Positions 1 to 9,000 of a DNA stretch of 64,000 nucleotides are shown here, piece after piece. Under the pieces are notes generated by a model. That model ran no database searches and was not told the origin of the DNA. It saw only the letters and a program-made list of their open reading frames with translations. Made by a program: the position numbers and the translations under genes. The stretch is from the NCBI RefSeq assembly GCF_040719375.1, contig NZ_JBFDTP010000001.1, positions 186,001 to 250,000 on the forward strand, in the 5' to 3' direction. This DNA comes from Clostridium sp. AN503. GTDB taxonomy: Bacteria; Bacillota; Clostridia; Lachnospirales; Lachnospiraceae. Every line of letters starts with the position of its first letter. The first letter of the stretch is position 1.

Positions 1-756
1 GCGGAAGGAACGGATGATCTTGTGAAGCAGCGGATTATTGGTATAGACCGCGCCGCCCTCGCCCATGGTCATGTGGTGTGGAGGGTAAAAGCTGGAAGTA
101 CCGATGTCTCCCACCGTACCCGTGAATTTCTCCACTCCGTCTATGGTATACCTGCTGCCCAGAGCGTCGCAGTTGTCCTCGATCAGCCACAGCCCATACC
201 TGTCACAGAACTCCTTAACTGCTTTTAGATCAAACGGATTCCCCAGGGTATGGGCGATCATCACGGCCTTTGTCCGGTCGGAGTACGCTTCCTCCAGCTG
301 GGTCACATCCACATTGTACTGAGGGATTGTCACATCCACGAAAACCGGTACCGCGCCGTACTGGATCACAGGAGTTACCGTCGTCGGGAAGCCAGCCGCC
401 ACAGTGATCACTTCATCCCCGCGCCGGACCTGCCTCTCACCCAAAAGCGGAGACGTGAGCGCCATAAATGCGTTTAAATTGGCCGAGGAGCCAGAGTTTA
501 CCAGAGAGCAATATTTCACTCCAAGGTACTCCCCAAGCTTCTTTTCAAACTCATCTGTATACCGCCCGGAAGTCAGCCAGAATTCAAGGGCGCTGTCCAC
601 CAGGTTCACCATCTCATCCGCATCGTAGACGCGGGATGCATATGGGATCCGGTCTCCTTCCTCATAAGTTTTCTTACTCTTTATATGATAATTTTCGCAG
701 TATTCTGCAACCAGCCCCAGGATCTCCTGACGGGCCTCGTCCTGTGTTTTTGCCAT
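1..756 (-). CDS. rfbH: CDP-4-keto-6-deoxy-D-glucose 3-dehydrase (RfbH/E1-type), 3' end beyond window
   Basis: Only the first 252 codons are in the window; the frame stays open to base 1, so the C-terminus lies outside. The protein belongs to the DegT/DnrJ/EryC1/StrS fold type I family. At the place where ordinary members have the PLP-binding lysine, this one reads PHHMTMGEGG, with His227 in the lysine position. That Lys-to-His change is the known hallmark of the PMP-dependent [2Fe-2S] dehydrases (E1/RfbH, ColD) that remove the 3-hydroxyl of a 4-keto-6-deoxy sugar. The start at 756 follows a GGAGAGAAGC ribosome site. It is last in the order rfbF-rfbG-rfbH, the Salmonella/Yersinia order, which points to a CDP-3,6-dideoxyhexose. 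The reductase partner and final epimerases are not seen and may lie beyond the window. Confidence 0.9.
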   Translation of the reverse strand, partial: MAKTQDEARQEILGLVAEYCENYHIKSKKTYEEGDRIPYASRVYDADEMVNLVDSALEFWLTSGRYTDEFEKKLGEYLGVKYCSLVNSGSSANLNAFMALTSPLLGERQVRRGDEVITVAAGFPTTVTPVIQYGAVPVFVDVTIPQYNVDVTQLEEAYSDRTKAVMIAHTLGNPFDLKAVKEFCDRYGLWLIEDNCDALGSRYTIDGVEKFTGTVGDIGTSSFYPPHHMTMGEGGAVYTNNPLLHKIIRSFR

Positions 757-850
757 GCTTCTCTCCTATCTTTAACCTATACTTTATGGTCCGCTCGTTC
801 TGGTCGATCGCTCCGGCTCACTTTCTCCGGCTCAATGGTCCTGAATTTCC

Positions 851-1906
851 TCAGAATTCCCGGATCTGCTGATCCATCACCTGGAGCATGTCCGCACCCT
901 CCAGATAAGCTTTCGACCATTCGATCGTCTTTTCCACCGCCCCGCGGATATGCCACCGCGGCTGCCAGCCGAACACGCGCTTGATCTTCGAGCAGTCCAG
1001 CTTTAAAAAATTCGCCTCATGAGGGCCGCCGTCATGCTGGTCCAGCCAGGAAGCTCCGCCGCCCCACAATTCACAGAACAGCGTCACCAGCTCTCCTGTA
1101 TTGACACAGTCGCAGTCGTCCGGCCCCACATTGTAATATCCCTGAAATGCGCTGTCCTCATACTGCTTCTGCAAAATATGCAGATAGGCGAACAACGGCT
1201 CCAGCACATGCTGGTATGGCCTGGTAGAATAGGGGTTGCGCACCACAATGGTTTTGCCTGCCGCCATGGCCCGGACACAGTCCGGAATGATCCGGTCATT
1301 GGCAAAATCTCCGCCGCCGATCACATTGCCTGCCCGTGCAGTGGAGACAGCACAGCGCCCGTCTCCCAAAAAGGACTTTTGATAACTGTGGGTCACCAGT
1401 TCCGAACAGGATTTGCTGTTGGAGTAAGGATCGTACCCGTCAAGGGGATCACACTCCCGGTAGCCATACTCCCACTCCCGGTTCTCATAAACCTTGTCGG
1501 TGGTCACATTGAGGAGCGACTTCACAGAATCCGTCAGACGCACACTCTCTAAAAGATTCACCGTCCCCATCACATTGGTCTCATAGGTATACACCGGGTC
1601 CTTATAGGAGTCCCGCACAATTGGCTGAGCCGCCAAATGGATGACGATCTCCGGCTGCACCCGCGCAAACACCTGCTTTAACTGTTCCAGATCACGGATA
1701 TCTCCGATCACAGAATCCATCGTATCTTCCAGACCTGCGATCCCGAACAGCGATGGGTCCGTAGGCGCCTCCAGCGCATAGCCAGTCACCTCCGCTCCCG
1801 CCAGAGTCAGGATGCGGCAAAGCCACGCCCCCTTAAACCCCGTATGGCCGGTCACCAGGACCCGCTTTCCTTTATAAAATTCCCTGCATTTTTCTAAATT
1901 GTACAT
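851..1906 (-). CDS. rfbG: CDP-glucose 4,6-dehydratase
   Basis: This is an extended short-chain dehydrogenase of about 351 residues, normal for the family. It shows the NAD-binding GHTGFKGAW near the N-terminus, LAAQPIVRDSY, and the catalytic YxxxK as YSNSK. It turns CDP-glucose into CDP-4-keto-6-deoxyglucose, the substrate of the RfbH-type enzyme that follows. Two in-frame ATGs exist (1912 and 1906). The second is preferred because the GGGAG ribosome site sits 7 bases ahead of it but only 1 base ahead of the first. It lies between rfbF and rfbH on one strand with short gaps, so it is probably co-transcribed with them. Confidence 0.94.
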   Translation of the reverse strand: MYNLEKCREFYKGKRVLVTGHTGFKGAWLCRILTLAGAEVTGYALEAPTDPSLFGIAGLEDTMDSVIGDIRDLEQLKQVFARVQPEIVIHLAAQPIVRDSYKDPVYTYETNVMGTVNLLESVRLTDSVKSLLNVTTDKVYENREWEYGYRECDPLDGYDPYSNSKSCSELVTHSYQKSFLGDGRCAVSTARAGNVIGGGDFANDRIIPDCVRAMAAGKTIVVRNPYSTRPYQHVLEPLFAYLHILQKQYEDSAFQGYYNVGPDDCDCVNTGELVTLFCELWGGGASWLDQHDGGPHEANFLKLDCSKIKRVFGWQPRWHIRGAVEKTIEWSKAYLEGADMLQVMDQQIREF

Positions 1907-1958
1907 GTTCATTCTCCCATCGGCGATGCTGACCGCATCCTGATTACAGTTCTCCCGG

Positions 1959-2732
1959 TCACTCCCAGATCTTCCAGGGCGCCTTACCGGACTGCCACAG
2001 CTCTTCCAGCTTGTTCATCTCACGCTGGGTATCCATACACTGCCAGAACCCGCCGTGATAAAAAGACATAAGCTGGCCCTCTGACGCCAGCCGCTGCATC
2101 GGCTCCTGCTCGAACACGGTGGTGTCGTCTTTTAAATACCCGAACACCTCCGGGTTCATCACCATGAAACCGCCGTTGATCACGGCACCGTCCGAGGTGG
2201 ATTTCTCCCTAAAGGAGTGGATCACATGATCCTCGCCAATGTCCAGCACGCCCTTCTGCTGCCCGATATTTACCGTAGTGATCGTGGCCGTTTTCCCATG
2301 ATCCTGATGGAATTTCAAGAGCGCATCCAGGTCCACATTGCACACGCCGTCGCCGTAGGTAAGCATGAACGGCTCGTCGCCGATATAGGGCTGGATCCGT
2401 TTTACCCTGCCGCCGGTCATAGTATGAAGCCCTGTATCCACCAATGTCACCTTCCACGGCTCCGAATAATTGTTGTGTACCTCCATCCGGTTGTTTGCCA
2501 GATCAAAGGTCACATCCGAAGTGTGAAGGAAGTAATCTGCAAAAAACTCTTTCACCACATACTGCTTGTAGCCCAGACAGATCACAAAGTCGTGGAACCC
2601 AAACTCCGAATAATATTTCATGATATGCCACAGGATCGGGCGGCCTCCGATCTCGATCATCGGCTTTGGCTTCAAATGGCTCTCCTCACTGATCCTCGTT
2701 CCCAGGCCTCCTGCCAAAATCACTACCTTCAT
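1959..2732 (-). CDS. rfbF: Glucose-1-phosphate cytidylyltransferase
   Basis: A 257-residue sugar nucleotidyltransferase, the usual RfbF length. The N-terminal nucleotide-binding signature LAGGLGTRISEESHLKPKPM is clear and the metal-binding aspartate lies in LTYGDGVCNVD. It joins CTP and glucose-1-phosphate to CDP-glucose, the first step of the dideoxyhexose branch. A GGAGG site precedes the ATG at 2732. It follows the membrane protein gene with a 22-base gap and precedes rfbG, so the three steps to the CDP-4-keto-3,6-dideoxy sugar are encoded in pathway order. Confidence 0.95.
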   Translation of the reverse strand: MKVVILAGGLGTRISEESHLKPKPMIEIGGRPILWHIMKYYSEFGFHDFVICLGYKQYVVKEFFADYFLHTSDVTFDLANNRMEVHNNYSEPWKVTLVDTGLHTMTGGRVKRIQPYIGDEPFMLTYGDGVCNVDLDALLKFHQDHGKTATITTVNIGQQKGVLDIGEDHVIHSFREKSTSDGAVINGGFMVMNPEVFGYLKDDTTVFEQEPMQRLASEGQLMSFYHGGFWQCMDTQREMNKLEELWQSGKAPWKIWE

Positions 2733-2754
2733 ATTTTTTCCTCCGTGCTTGTCA

Positions 2755-4632
2755 CTAATCCGCCGTCATGCTGAAAAGAACCGCCAGCCGCGTTACGCCC
2801 CGCTTCTCCAGGGCATTTGGTACATAAAAATTGCTCTCGAACCGCAGGGTCACAGGCTCATAAGGATCTGCCTGTATGGATGCAGTTTTTGTATTCTCAT
2901 CAAAATTCAAATAAATCTGCGGTTCATCATTCACATAAACTGTCAGCCACTGGTCTTTTTGCAGATCCCGCGGATAATTGAACGTCATATTGATCTGTCC
3001 CGTGCTTCCCGCCATAACCTGTACCTTGGCGCGCTCATCCAGCCACCCGTCATCATAAAATCCATAGATCGGACGGCACTTGAACGTCTTGACCACATGG
3101 GTCACATCCTGGAACCGGTTATTCTCCGGGTCCTCCTGGATCACCAGCATATCATCCGTCACCAGCCCGATGTCCCGCACATCTTCAATGTGCACGACCC
3201 TGGTGCTGTCCGGGCGGTTCAACCTGTCAAACACCCTGAAAAATGTATCTTCCGTATCGTCATCCATCTCAAACTGATGCCCTACGATATAGATAGTCTT
3301 TCCAAAGATCCCCACGCCGTACTGACCGTAAGTTTCCTCTGCAAGGGAGTTGTACCGCTCCTGGTCCGTCCAGTAGTAAAGGTTCGAAAACTGTCCCCGG
3401 TAGTAATGCTCCACCGGAAGCATCAGAAGTACATACACCGTGATCATGCTCAAATACGGCACTGCCTGCATCCATCTGCCCTTGTACGCCATTCCCTCTG
3501 TCAGTACCCCGTAGATCCATGCCAAAAACAAAAGCGCGGCTGCGTAGGACACATAGACCCACCGCATTTCCACACGGATGGTAACGCTGGAACTTGCAAT
3601 ACACGCACCAATAAAGAAAATAAACAGCACGGATGTTTTTAAATACCCGATACATCTCTTCCTGCGCTGCACCAGCCTAATAAAAAATGCGACCACCAGA
3701 AGGACCAGCATCAGATCTGCCACCGCGATCAGCAGCATCACCGACATAGGCGCTTCCCGGAAATTCTGGCCATTCAGATGCTCAGGTCCCGCATTGATCC
3801 CAAACAGGTAAGCGATCTGGCTCATGGCGAAATGAAGCACCGAACCAATGGAAAGCGTATCCGCCACGTCCGTGCCTCCGGTCCCTGCCGGGGAAACCGT
3901 GCCGATACTGACCAGCCTCAGAAGCTGCACAAATGCAAATCCGCCCAGAGGAGCCAGCCACAGCTTCCACTCCTTCGCCCTCCTAAATAACAGTACCATA
4001 AAGAACAACGGGAGCAGCGCCATATACCGCTCATGGACAAAACAGATCGCCACGTACATCACAGAAGCCAGGTAAAACCTGCGGTTTTCCTTTCCATCCT
4101 GCTCATTTAGATATCCATACAGCAGATACAGTATCCCGATCGCCAGCCACAAGGCCATAGATTCCATCAACCCCAAGGCCTGTCCGATCTGGTAAAAGGA
4201 CATCCGGGAAGCCAGCCATATAATGCTTATCATCACTCCCACATAGACAGAGCGGCTGAACCTGCGCGCCATCCGGTAGAGCGTGAAAGCGATCCCGGAA
4301 TTCAACAGGATATTGAACGGAACATACCAGCCCACATGCGGCCCAAACAGTTTCATCTGGATCCAGGAGACCAGGTTGTAAAGAACGCGGAACCGGGTGC
4401 CTCCCATGGTAAATACCGCCGGGAAAAAGGACTGGTCAAAATAGCAGGACCATTGGTACAGATCATCCATGTAAAGCCCTTTGATCTCCATATGGCGGTT
4501 GATGAAAAAGGCGAATCCGGTCAGGCAGAGCAGCACGATCAAGTCCGTTTTCCACTCGAGGAAACGGTTTGCCCAGCCATGCCGCATCATGTCATCCCGC
4601 TTGTTTTTTGTATATTCCATCTGTTTCTCCAT
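2755..4632 (-). CDS. Polytopic membrane protein, probable GT-C type glycosyltransferase
   Basis: A 625-residue protein with about ten or eleven predicted hydrophobic segments up to roughly residue 400, then a soluble C-terminal domain of about 200 residues. Just after the first membrane segment is a paired-aspartate sequence, LYMDDLYQW. That fits the Asp-rich first outer loop of GT-C glycosyltransferases, which use polyprenyl-phosphate sugars on the outer face. The family assignment is inferred from topology and context; no specific family is recognised. The ATG at 4620 has better ribosome-site spacing (GGAGAAACAG) than 4632 and may be the real start. Its place between GT2 and rfbF suggests it modifies or extends the same glycan. 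Confidence 0.6.
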   Translation of the reverse strand: MEKQMEYTKNKRDDMMRHGWANRFLEWKTDLIVLLCLTGFAFFINRHMEIKGLYMDDLYQWSCYFDQSFFPAVFTMGGTRFRVLYNLVSWIQMKLFGPHVGWYVPFNILLNSGIAFTLYRMARRFSRSVYVGVMISIIWLASRMSFYQIGQALGLMESMALWLAIGILYLLYGYLNEQDGKENRRFYLASVMYVAICFVHERYMALLPLFFMVLLFRRAKEWKLWLAPLGGFAFVQLLRLVSIGTVSPAGTGGTDVADTLSIGSVLHFAMSQIAYLFGINAGPEHLNGQNFREAPMSVMLLIAVADLMLVLLVVAFFIRLVQRRKRCIGYLKTSVLFIFFIGACIASSSVTIRVEMRWVYVSYAAALLFLAWIYGVLTEGMAYKGRWMQAVPYLSMITVYVLLMLPVEHYYRGQFSNLYYWTDQERYNSLAEETYGQYGVGIFGKTIYIVGHQFEMDDDTEDTFFRVFDRLNRPDSTRVVHIEDVRDIGLVTDDMLVIQEDPENNRFQDVTHVVKTFKCRPIYGFYDDGWLDERAKVQVMAGSTGQINMTFNYPRDLQKDQWLTVYVNDEPQIYLNFDENTKTASIQADPYEPVTLRFESNFYVPNALEKRGVTRLAVLFSMTAD

Positions 4633-4694
4633 TGACTTTTGTTTCTCCTATATCTGTTTCTGTATTTTTAAGACTGATCCCGGATGCTCACATG

Positions 4695-5480
4695 TCATGA
4701 CCCATAAGCGCCATAGGCTTTCCGATAAAACCACATCAGGACCCTCACCACCGGCTCAGGCCAGATCTTGCCATACATGGCTGCCTCATCCTCCGCCCTC
4801 AGGTGGTTCTCAATGCAGACTTTTGTGGTTGCGCCGTCGTGGATCCGGTAGCGGATCAGCGGATGCTCCACACAGACAAACCTGCCGGGACGTGCCGCCA
4901 GCTTCCACATGGTATCCCAATCCAGGGCAAACTTGTAAGGGGAATCAAACAAAGGCTCCCCCAAAGCAGCTTTGTCGTATGTGCAGGACGGACAAATGAC
5001 CGGATTGCCGAAAATAAGCGCCGCCCGCTTCACCCAGGTCCTGTCCGCGATTTTCCGCAACCGCAGCGGAAGCCGCAGAACAAGCTTTACAAACTGGACC
5101 AGCCCCGGCTTCTTGGGTTCGTCTCCTTTAAGGATCGAACAGTCCGTGGTAAATACCGTAGTATCCGGGTACTTCTCCCAGCACTCCTGGACCTGTCTTG
5201 CATAATCCTTATGGTAGCAGTCGTCCTGGTGGGCAATGGTAACAAGCCTGCCCTTCGCCTTTTCATAAGCAAAATTCCAGTCCTCCTGGATATCACTTTC
5301 CCCCTCCCGCACATAGAGCGGCAGGTCGAACACGTCCGCCAGGGCCTGGATGTACCGGCTCGGAGTAGAGGTGCACAAAATGATATCGGCCGGTACTGAC
5401 TGGCGTTTTAAAGATTTGATACATGCCTCAAGATAAGGGGAATCCTTATATGCGCAGACCGCAAATGTATGGCTAATCAT
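4695..5480 (-). CDS. Family 2 glycosyltransferase
   Basis: About 261 residues with a GT-A fold pattern: SHTFAVCAYKDSPYLEACIKS at the N-terminus and HQDDCYHKDY as the metal-binding DXD-like motif. It presumably adds one sugar to the lipid-linked glycan at the cytoplasmic face. The frame could open at a TTG at 5486, but that codon abuts the GGAG ribosome site. The ATG at 5480 has the correct 6-base spacing and is chosen. Donor and acceptor cannot be read from sequence; heptose or dideoxyhexose are natural guesses from the neighbours. Confidence 0.8.
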   Translation of the reverse strand: MISHTFAVCAYKDSPYLEACIKSLKRQSVPADIILCTSTPSRYIQALADVFDLPLYVREGESDIQEDWNFAYEKAKGRLVTIAHQDDCYHKDYARQVQECWEKYPDTTVFTTDCSILKGDEPKKPGLVQFVKLVLRLPLRLRKIADRTWVKRAALIFGNPVICPSCTYDKAALGEPLFDSPYKFALDWDTMWKLAARPGRFVCVEHPLIRYRIHDGATTKVCIENHLRAEDEAAMYGKIWPEPVVRVLMWFYRKAYGAYGS

Positions 5481-5522
5481 CGGCAACTCCTTTTATCTCT
5501 GTCTCATCTCTGTCAATCATTC

Positions 5523-6182
5523 TCAATCCGCAAAAAACCGCTCCTCCAGCATCAGGCACAAAGCATGATAAACCGGCAGGTGCAGCTCCTGGATCTTGTA
5601 AGTCTCCGTCTCCGGCACAATGATCGCCGCATCCGCGCGCTGTCCCAGCTTACCGCCGTCCCTTCCGGTCAGTCCGATGACCTTAATGTCCTTCGCCTTC
5701 GCCACCGTCACCGCATAATCCACATTCTTCGAGTTGCCGGAGGTAGATATCCCCAGGAACACATCCCCGGCCACACCATATCCACAGAGCTGCTGCGCAA
5801 ACACCATGTCCGCATCCACATCATTGGAAAATGCCGTAGACAATCCCGGATGCCCGGTCAGGGCGATCGCCATCAGCCCTCCCTGAAGACATTCCGCCAG
5901 GTCTGCCCCGTGCTCCGCGTCACATTCCTGCAGCTTTAAACGCAGTGACCCCGGCAGACGGCGGCGCTTTACAAATCCCTTCATCAGCTCTCCCACCATA
6001 TGCTCCGCATCCGCACAGCTCCCGCCGTTTCCTGCAATCAGCAGCTTACCGCCGCGCATATAACAGTTTTCCAACAGCTGATATGCTTCCAGGATAGGGG
6101 TGCGCACCGCCTCCAGCTCCGGATAGCGTTCCGTCAGTTCCTCCAGTATCTTTCTCTGCTCCAGTTTCAGCATCATATCCAT
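5523..6182 (-). CDS. gmhA: Sedoheptulose-7-phosphate isomerase (GmhA-like SIS protein)
   Basis: A single SIS domain protein with the GmhA hallmarks GNGGSCADAEHMVGEL and DVFLGISTSGNSKN, plus a C-terminal QELHLPVYHALC helix carrying Glu and His of the kind used in catalysis. It converts sedoheptulose-7-phosphate to D-glycero-D-manno-heptose-7-phosphate. The frame also opens at 6296, which would give 257 residues overlapping gmhB by 56 bases. The ATG at 6182 gives 219 residues, closer to the usual 190-200, and has an AGGCAGGA site, so it is preferred, though the long form is not excluded. Adjacent gmhB, hddA and hddC complete the pathway. Confidence 0.88.
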   Translation of the reverse strand: MDMMLKLEQRKILEELTERYPELEAVRTPILEAYQLLENCYMRGGKLLIAGNGGSCADAEHMVGELMKGFVKRRRLPGSLRLKLQECDAEHGADLAECLQGGLMAIALTGHPGLSTAFSNDVDADMVFAQQLCGYGVAGDVFLGISTSGNSKNVDYAVTVAKAKDIKVIGLTGRDGGKLGQRADAAIIVPETETYKIQELHLPVYHALCLMLEERFFAD

Positions 6183-6240
6183 CTTCGTATCCTGCCTTTC
6201 TTTTCCAGCCTTATCCTTCTTTATCTTACCCGCTATGATC

Positions 6241-6828
6241 TCAGGCTCCAGCAATCGCTCTGGCGGCGTCAGCAAGTGTTTCGGCGTAAATATCATAGGG
6301 CATTGCTCCTTCTTTTTCCGGGATGACCGATTCCGCCTTCAGCCCCGCGTGGATCTCTGCTCCATATCCGGTTCCCACCAGAACGGTCTTCACTCCATAA
6401 TTCTTTCCGGCCTGGACGTCGATCAGCTTGTCCCCGATCATCCAGGATGCAGCTTTATCCACCTCAAATTCCTGCTCTGCCATCTCAAACATCCCTGTTT
6501 CCGGTTTCCGGCAGCGGCAGACCGCCTTATATTTCCCAATCCCATGCTCCGGATGGTGGGGGCAGTAATAAAATGCATCTATCTCCGCTCCCAGCGGCTT
6601 TAACAGCCCATTCATATACCGATGCAGTTCTTCTACATCTGCCTCCGCATAATATCCGCGGGCCACTCCCGCCTGGTTGGTCACCACCACCAGCTTATAA
6701 CCGTGCTCTTTGAGCATACGCAGCGCTTCCGGCACGCCGTCCAATATCTTTAGATCTTCTTTCCGGTGCAGGTAATTGACTTCTTCATTCAGCGTCCCGT
6801 CCCGGTCCAAAAATATCACTTTTTCCAT
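6241..6828 (-). CDS. gmhB: D-glycero-D-manno-heptose-1,7-bisphosphate 7-phosphatase
   Basis: A 195-residue HAD-family phosphatase starting MEKVIFLDRDGTLNEEVNYL, where DRDGT holds the two catalytic aspartates. It also has VVVTNQAGVARG, the GmhB zinc-site region CPHHPEHG...CRCRKP, and the distal acidic motif MIGDKLIDVQAG. It removes the 7-phosphate of heptose-1,7-bisphosphate to leave heptose-1-phosphate for the nucleotidyltransferase. The start at 6828 follows TGGAGCGTCAGA. It sits between hddA and gmhA in the same direction. Confidence 0.93.
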   Translation of the reverse strand: MEKVIFLDRDGTLNEEVNYLHRKEDLKILDGVPEALRMLKEHGYKLVVVTNQAGVARGYYAEADVEELHRYMNGLLKPLGAEIDAFYYCPHHPEHGIGKYKAVCRCRKPETGMFEMAEQEFEVDKAASWMIGDKLIDVQAGKNYGVKTVLVGTGYGAEIHAGLKAESVIPEKEGAMPYDIYAETLADAARAIAGA

Positions 6829-6855
6829 TCTGACGCTCCATTCTGCCTGATTCTA

Positions 6856-7926
6856 TCATACCTCAAACTGGTAATCTCCATTCGGCATGTGCACCTTCAC
6901 GCTGCCATAATCCCATCGGTTCTCATCCGCGATCCAGGACTGGGCGCCCCGAAGCTCAAAATTCCAGTCTGTGAGCTGACCGCCCACGGCTTCCATCCTG
7001 GCAGCCACCTTATGCTTTACATTGTAGGGACAGTACATCAGAAGATAACCGCCTCCGCCCGCCCCCAGCAGCTTCCCGCCCAGGGCTCCGGCCTTTAATG
7101 CTTCATCATAAAGCTCATCGATCTGCGGATTGGTGATCTTGCTGCTCATCCGCTTCTTGCTCTGCCAGCCGTAGTCCAAAAGCTTGCCGAAGCTGTGAAG
7201 ATTCCCTTTCAGCAGCTCATCCTTCAGCGCATAGGCAAGGGCTTTCACCTCGCACATAGCGTCAAAGGCATCCTTCTTCTCATAGTTTGACACCTGGTCC
7301 TTGATGATGTTTGCAGACACGTGGATATTGCCCGTATAACACAGAAGCAGGTTATATTGTAACTCATGGATAATATCCTTTTTAATGCGCAGCGGGTTCA
7401 CCACCACATTGTTGCGCCCATGAAATTCAATAAAATTGAACCCGCCAAAGGTGGCCGCATACTGGTCCTGATAGCCTCCGTCAATCTTTAGATCCTCCCG
7501 CTCCACCTGATAGGCAAGATCCGCCAGACGGTATCCATCCATCTCCACGCCCTTCCAGCGGGCCATGGCGATCAAAAGCGCCACCATCACCGTGGACGAC
7601 GTCCCAAGGCCGGAACCTGGAGGCGCGTCGCACTGTAAATACACCTCGCAGCCCTGATGGATATCCATCGCTTTGAGTGCTGCCGTCACCAGATCCAGCC
7701 TGCCGTCATAGACGTAATTCTCTTTTGTATTGTATTTCACCGTCATATCAAAATCCAGAGAGTGGACGATGATCTCATCATCCTCTCTCGGAACGATCGA
7801 ACAGTAAGCATATTTATTGATCGTGCTGCCAATGATGGCTCCGCCCTGCTCCACACAAAACGGCGGCACATCCGTCCCGCCTCCGCCAAAGCTGACCCGC
7901 AGCGGCGCCCGTCCTCTGATCACCAT
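6856..7926 (-). CDS. hddA: D-glycero-alpha-D-manno-heptose-7-phosphate kinase
   Basis: A GHMP-family kinase of 356 residues. It begins with RAPLRVSFGGGGTDVPPFC, has the phosphate-binding loop PPGSGLGTSSTVMVALL and a C-terminal LLGAGGGGYLLMY motif. The substrate is assigned from the HddA-like N-terminus and from gmhA, gmhB and hddC on either side. It makes heptose-1,7-bisphosphate, the alpha anomer in the GDP branch. The start overlaps the end of hddC by 7 bases and follows AAAGGAGTTGTCAT, so translation is probably coupled. Confidence 0.92.
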   Translation of the reverse strand: MVIRGRAPLRVSFGGGGTDVPPFCVEQGGAIIGSTINKYAYCSIVPREDDEIIVHSLDFDMTVKYNTKENYVYDGRLDLVTAALKAMDIHQGCEVYLQCDAPPGSGLGTSSTVMVALLIAMARWKGVEMDGYRLADLAYQVEREDLKIDGGYQDQYAATFGGFNFIEFHGRNNVVVNPLRIKKDIIHELQYNLLLCYTGNIHVSANIIKDQVSNYEKKDAFDAMCEVKALAYALKDELLKGNLHSFGKLLDYGWQSKKRMSSKITNPQIDELYDEALKAGALGGKLLGAGGGGYLLMYCPYNVKHKVAARMEAVGGQLTDWNFELRGAQSWIADENRWDYGSVKVHMPNGDYQFEV

Positions 7927-8708
7927 ATGACAACTCCTTTCTTCACGTCCTCAATGAATTTAAAGTAATCCTCCGGTATTCCAATATCAATAAAATAACC
8001 ATCATTCACAAAACCCCCCAGCCTGCGGCCCTCTTTCAGCCACTTTGGGATCATGTCATTTTCAAGGGAAACCTTCCCCTCCGGGATATCCATTAGCAAC
8101 TCCCGCGTCATCAGATACACACCGCCGTTGATCGTACCCGGCCGTGCCGCCGTAGTCTTTTCGTTAAACCCGGTCAGCCTGCCGTCTTGATCCAGCACCG
8201 CCTCCCCGTACCGGGAGATATCCGCAACCTGCCGCAGGACCAGGGCCATCGCCAGGTCTTCCTCCTGCTGCATCCTGGTCAGGCGGCTGTAATCGATCTG
8301 ATAGAATGTATCTGCATTCAGCACGAAAAACCTGTCATCCGTTATAAACCTGCCCGCATTTTTGATAGCGCCCGCAGTGCCCAAAAGCTCCTCCTCGTAG
8401 GCATAATGGATGCAAAGATGCATACCTGTCTGCAAATCAGAGCCCGATACGGCTGCCGCAGAATCACCCGCAGCCCGATGCTCCGGTGAAGATGCCGCAA
8501 ACCGGCTTCCGTCTCCAAAATATTCTTCCACCATAGAGCCTTTATATCCAACTGCAAAAATAATATCCGTCACGCCATGCCGCGACAGTTCATGCACTAC
8601 GTATTCCATAAATGGTTTGTTCTCGATCAGAGCCATCGGCTTCGGCCGGTCACTCACCACGCTCCGGAGCCTCGTCCCCAGGCCCCCTGCCAGTAAAATC
8701 GCCTGCAT
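7920..8708 (-). CDS. hddC: D-glycero-alpha-D-manno-heptose 1-phosphate guanylyltransferase
   Basis: A nucleotidyltransferase of 262 residues opening with QAILLAGGLGTRLRSVVSDR and KPMALIENKPFMEYV, with LNADTFYQIDY as metal site. In this setting it makes GDP-heptose from heptose-1-phosphate and GTP. Two ATGs are adjacent (8711, 8708); the second is better spaced from AGGAGG. An Ala/Ser-rich stretch at about residues 68-95 (around ASSPEHRAAGDSAAAVSG) looks like an insertion, because relatives run from GDGS directly into the strand before EEELLGTAGAI. The exact nucleotide is inferred from the operon rather than a unique motif. Confidence 0.88.
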   Translation of the reverse strand: MQAILLAGGLGTRLRSVVSDRPKPMALIENKPFMEYVVHELSRHGVTDIIFAVGYKGSMVEEYFGDGSRFAASSPEHRAAGDSAAAVSGSDLQTGMHLCIHYAYEEELLGTAGAIKNAGRFITDDRFFVLNADTFYQIDYSRLTRMQQEEDLAMALVLRQVADISRYGEAVLDQDGRLTGFNEKTTAARPGTINGGVYLMTRELLMDIPEGKVSLENDMIPKWLKEGRRLGGFVNDGYFIDIGIPEDYFKFIEDVKKGVVIW

Positions 8709-8780
8709 CATTTCCTCCTGTACCGGCCATGCTTTTCTGCCTGCCGTCTACCAGGGCAAAAATGCCCATAATCATGTTGG

Positions 8781-8789
8781 ATTATATCA
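8781..8789 (-). promoter_or_regulatory. Possible extended -10 promoter for the heptose genes
   Basis: On the minus strand TGATATAAT combines a TG extension with a consensus TATAAT, about 70 bases before hddC. The -35 region is poor. The 290-base gap 8709-9000 otherwise holds only AT-rich sequence and a GC hairpin (CTGCCGCC at 8959-8966 with GGCGGCAG at 8979-8986) just past the nuclease gene. Confidence 0.4.
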
Positions 8790-9000
8790 TTTTTCCGGAT
8801 AGAATGCTACTATCTTCATAAAATAGTAATCATTTTAACGCTAACGAATAAAACCACTGCCCCCGCTTTATCTTTTTAGTCATAAATCATATTTTGCTGT
8901 TTTTTTAACCAGTTGGAATTAAAAGAGTAAAGATTAATTCCCGACATATCTTTGATTTCTGCCGCCAGCATAGAAACCGGCGGCAGCGAAGCCTGAAGAA

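Noticed and set aside
2620..3642. 340-codon plus-strand frame
   Set aside because: Antisense to the membrane protein and rfbF; composition follows the codon pattern of the opposite strand.
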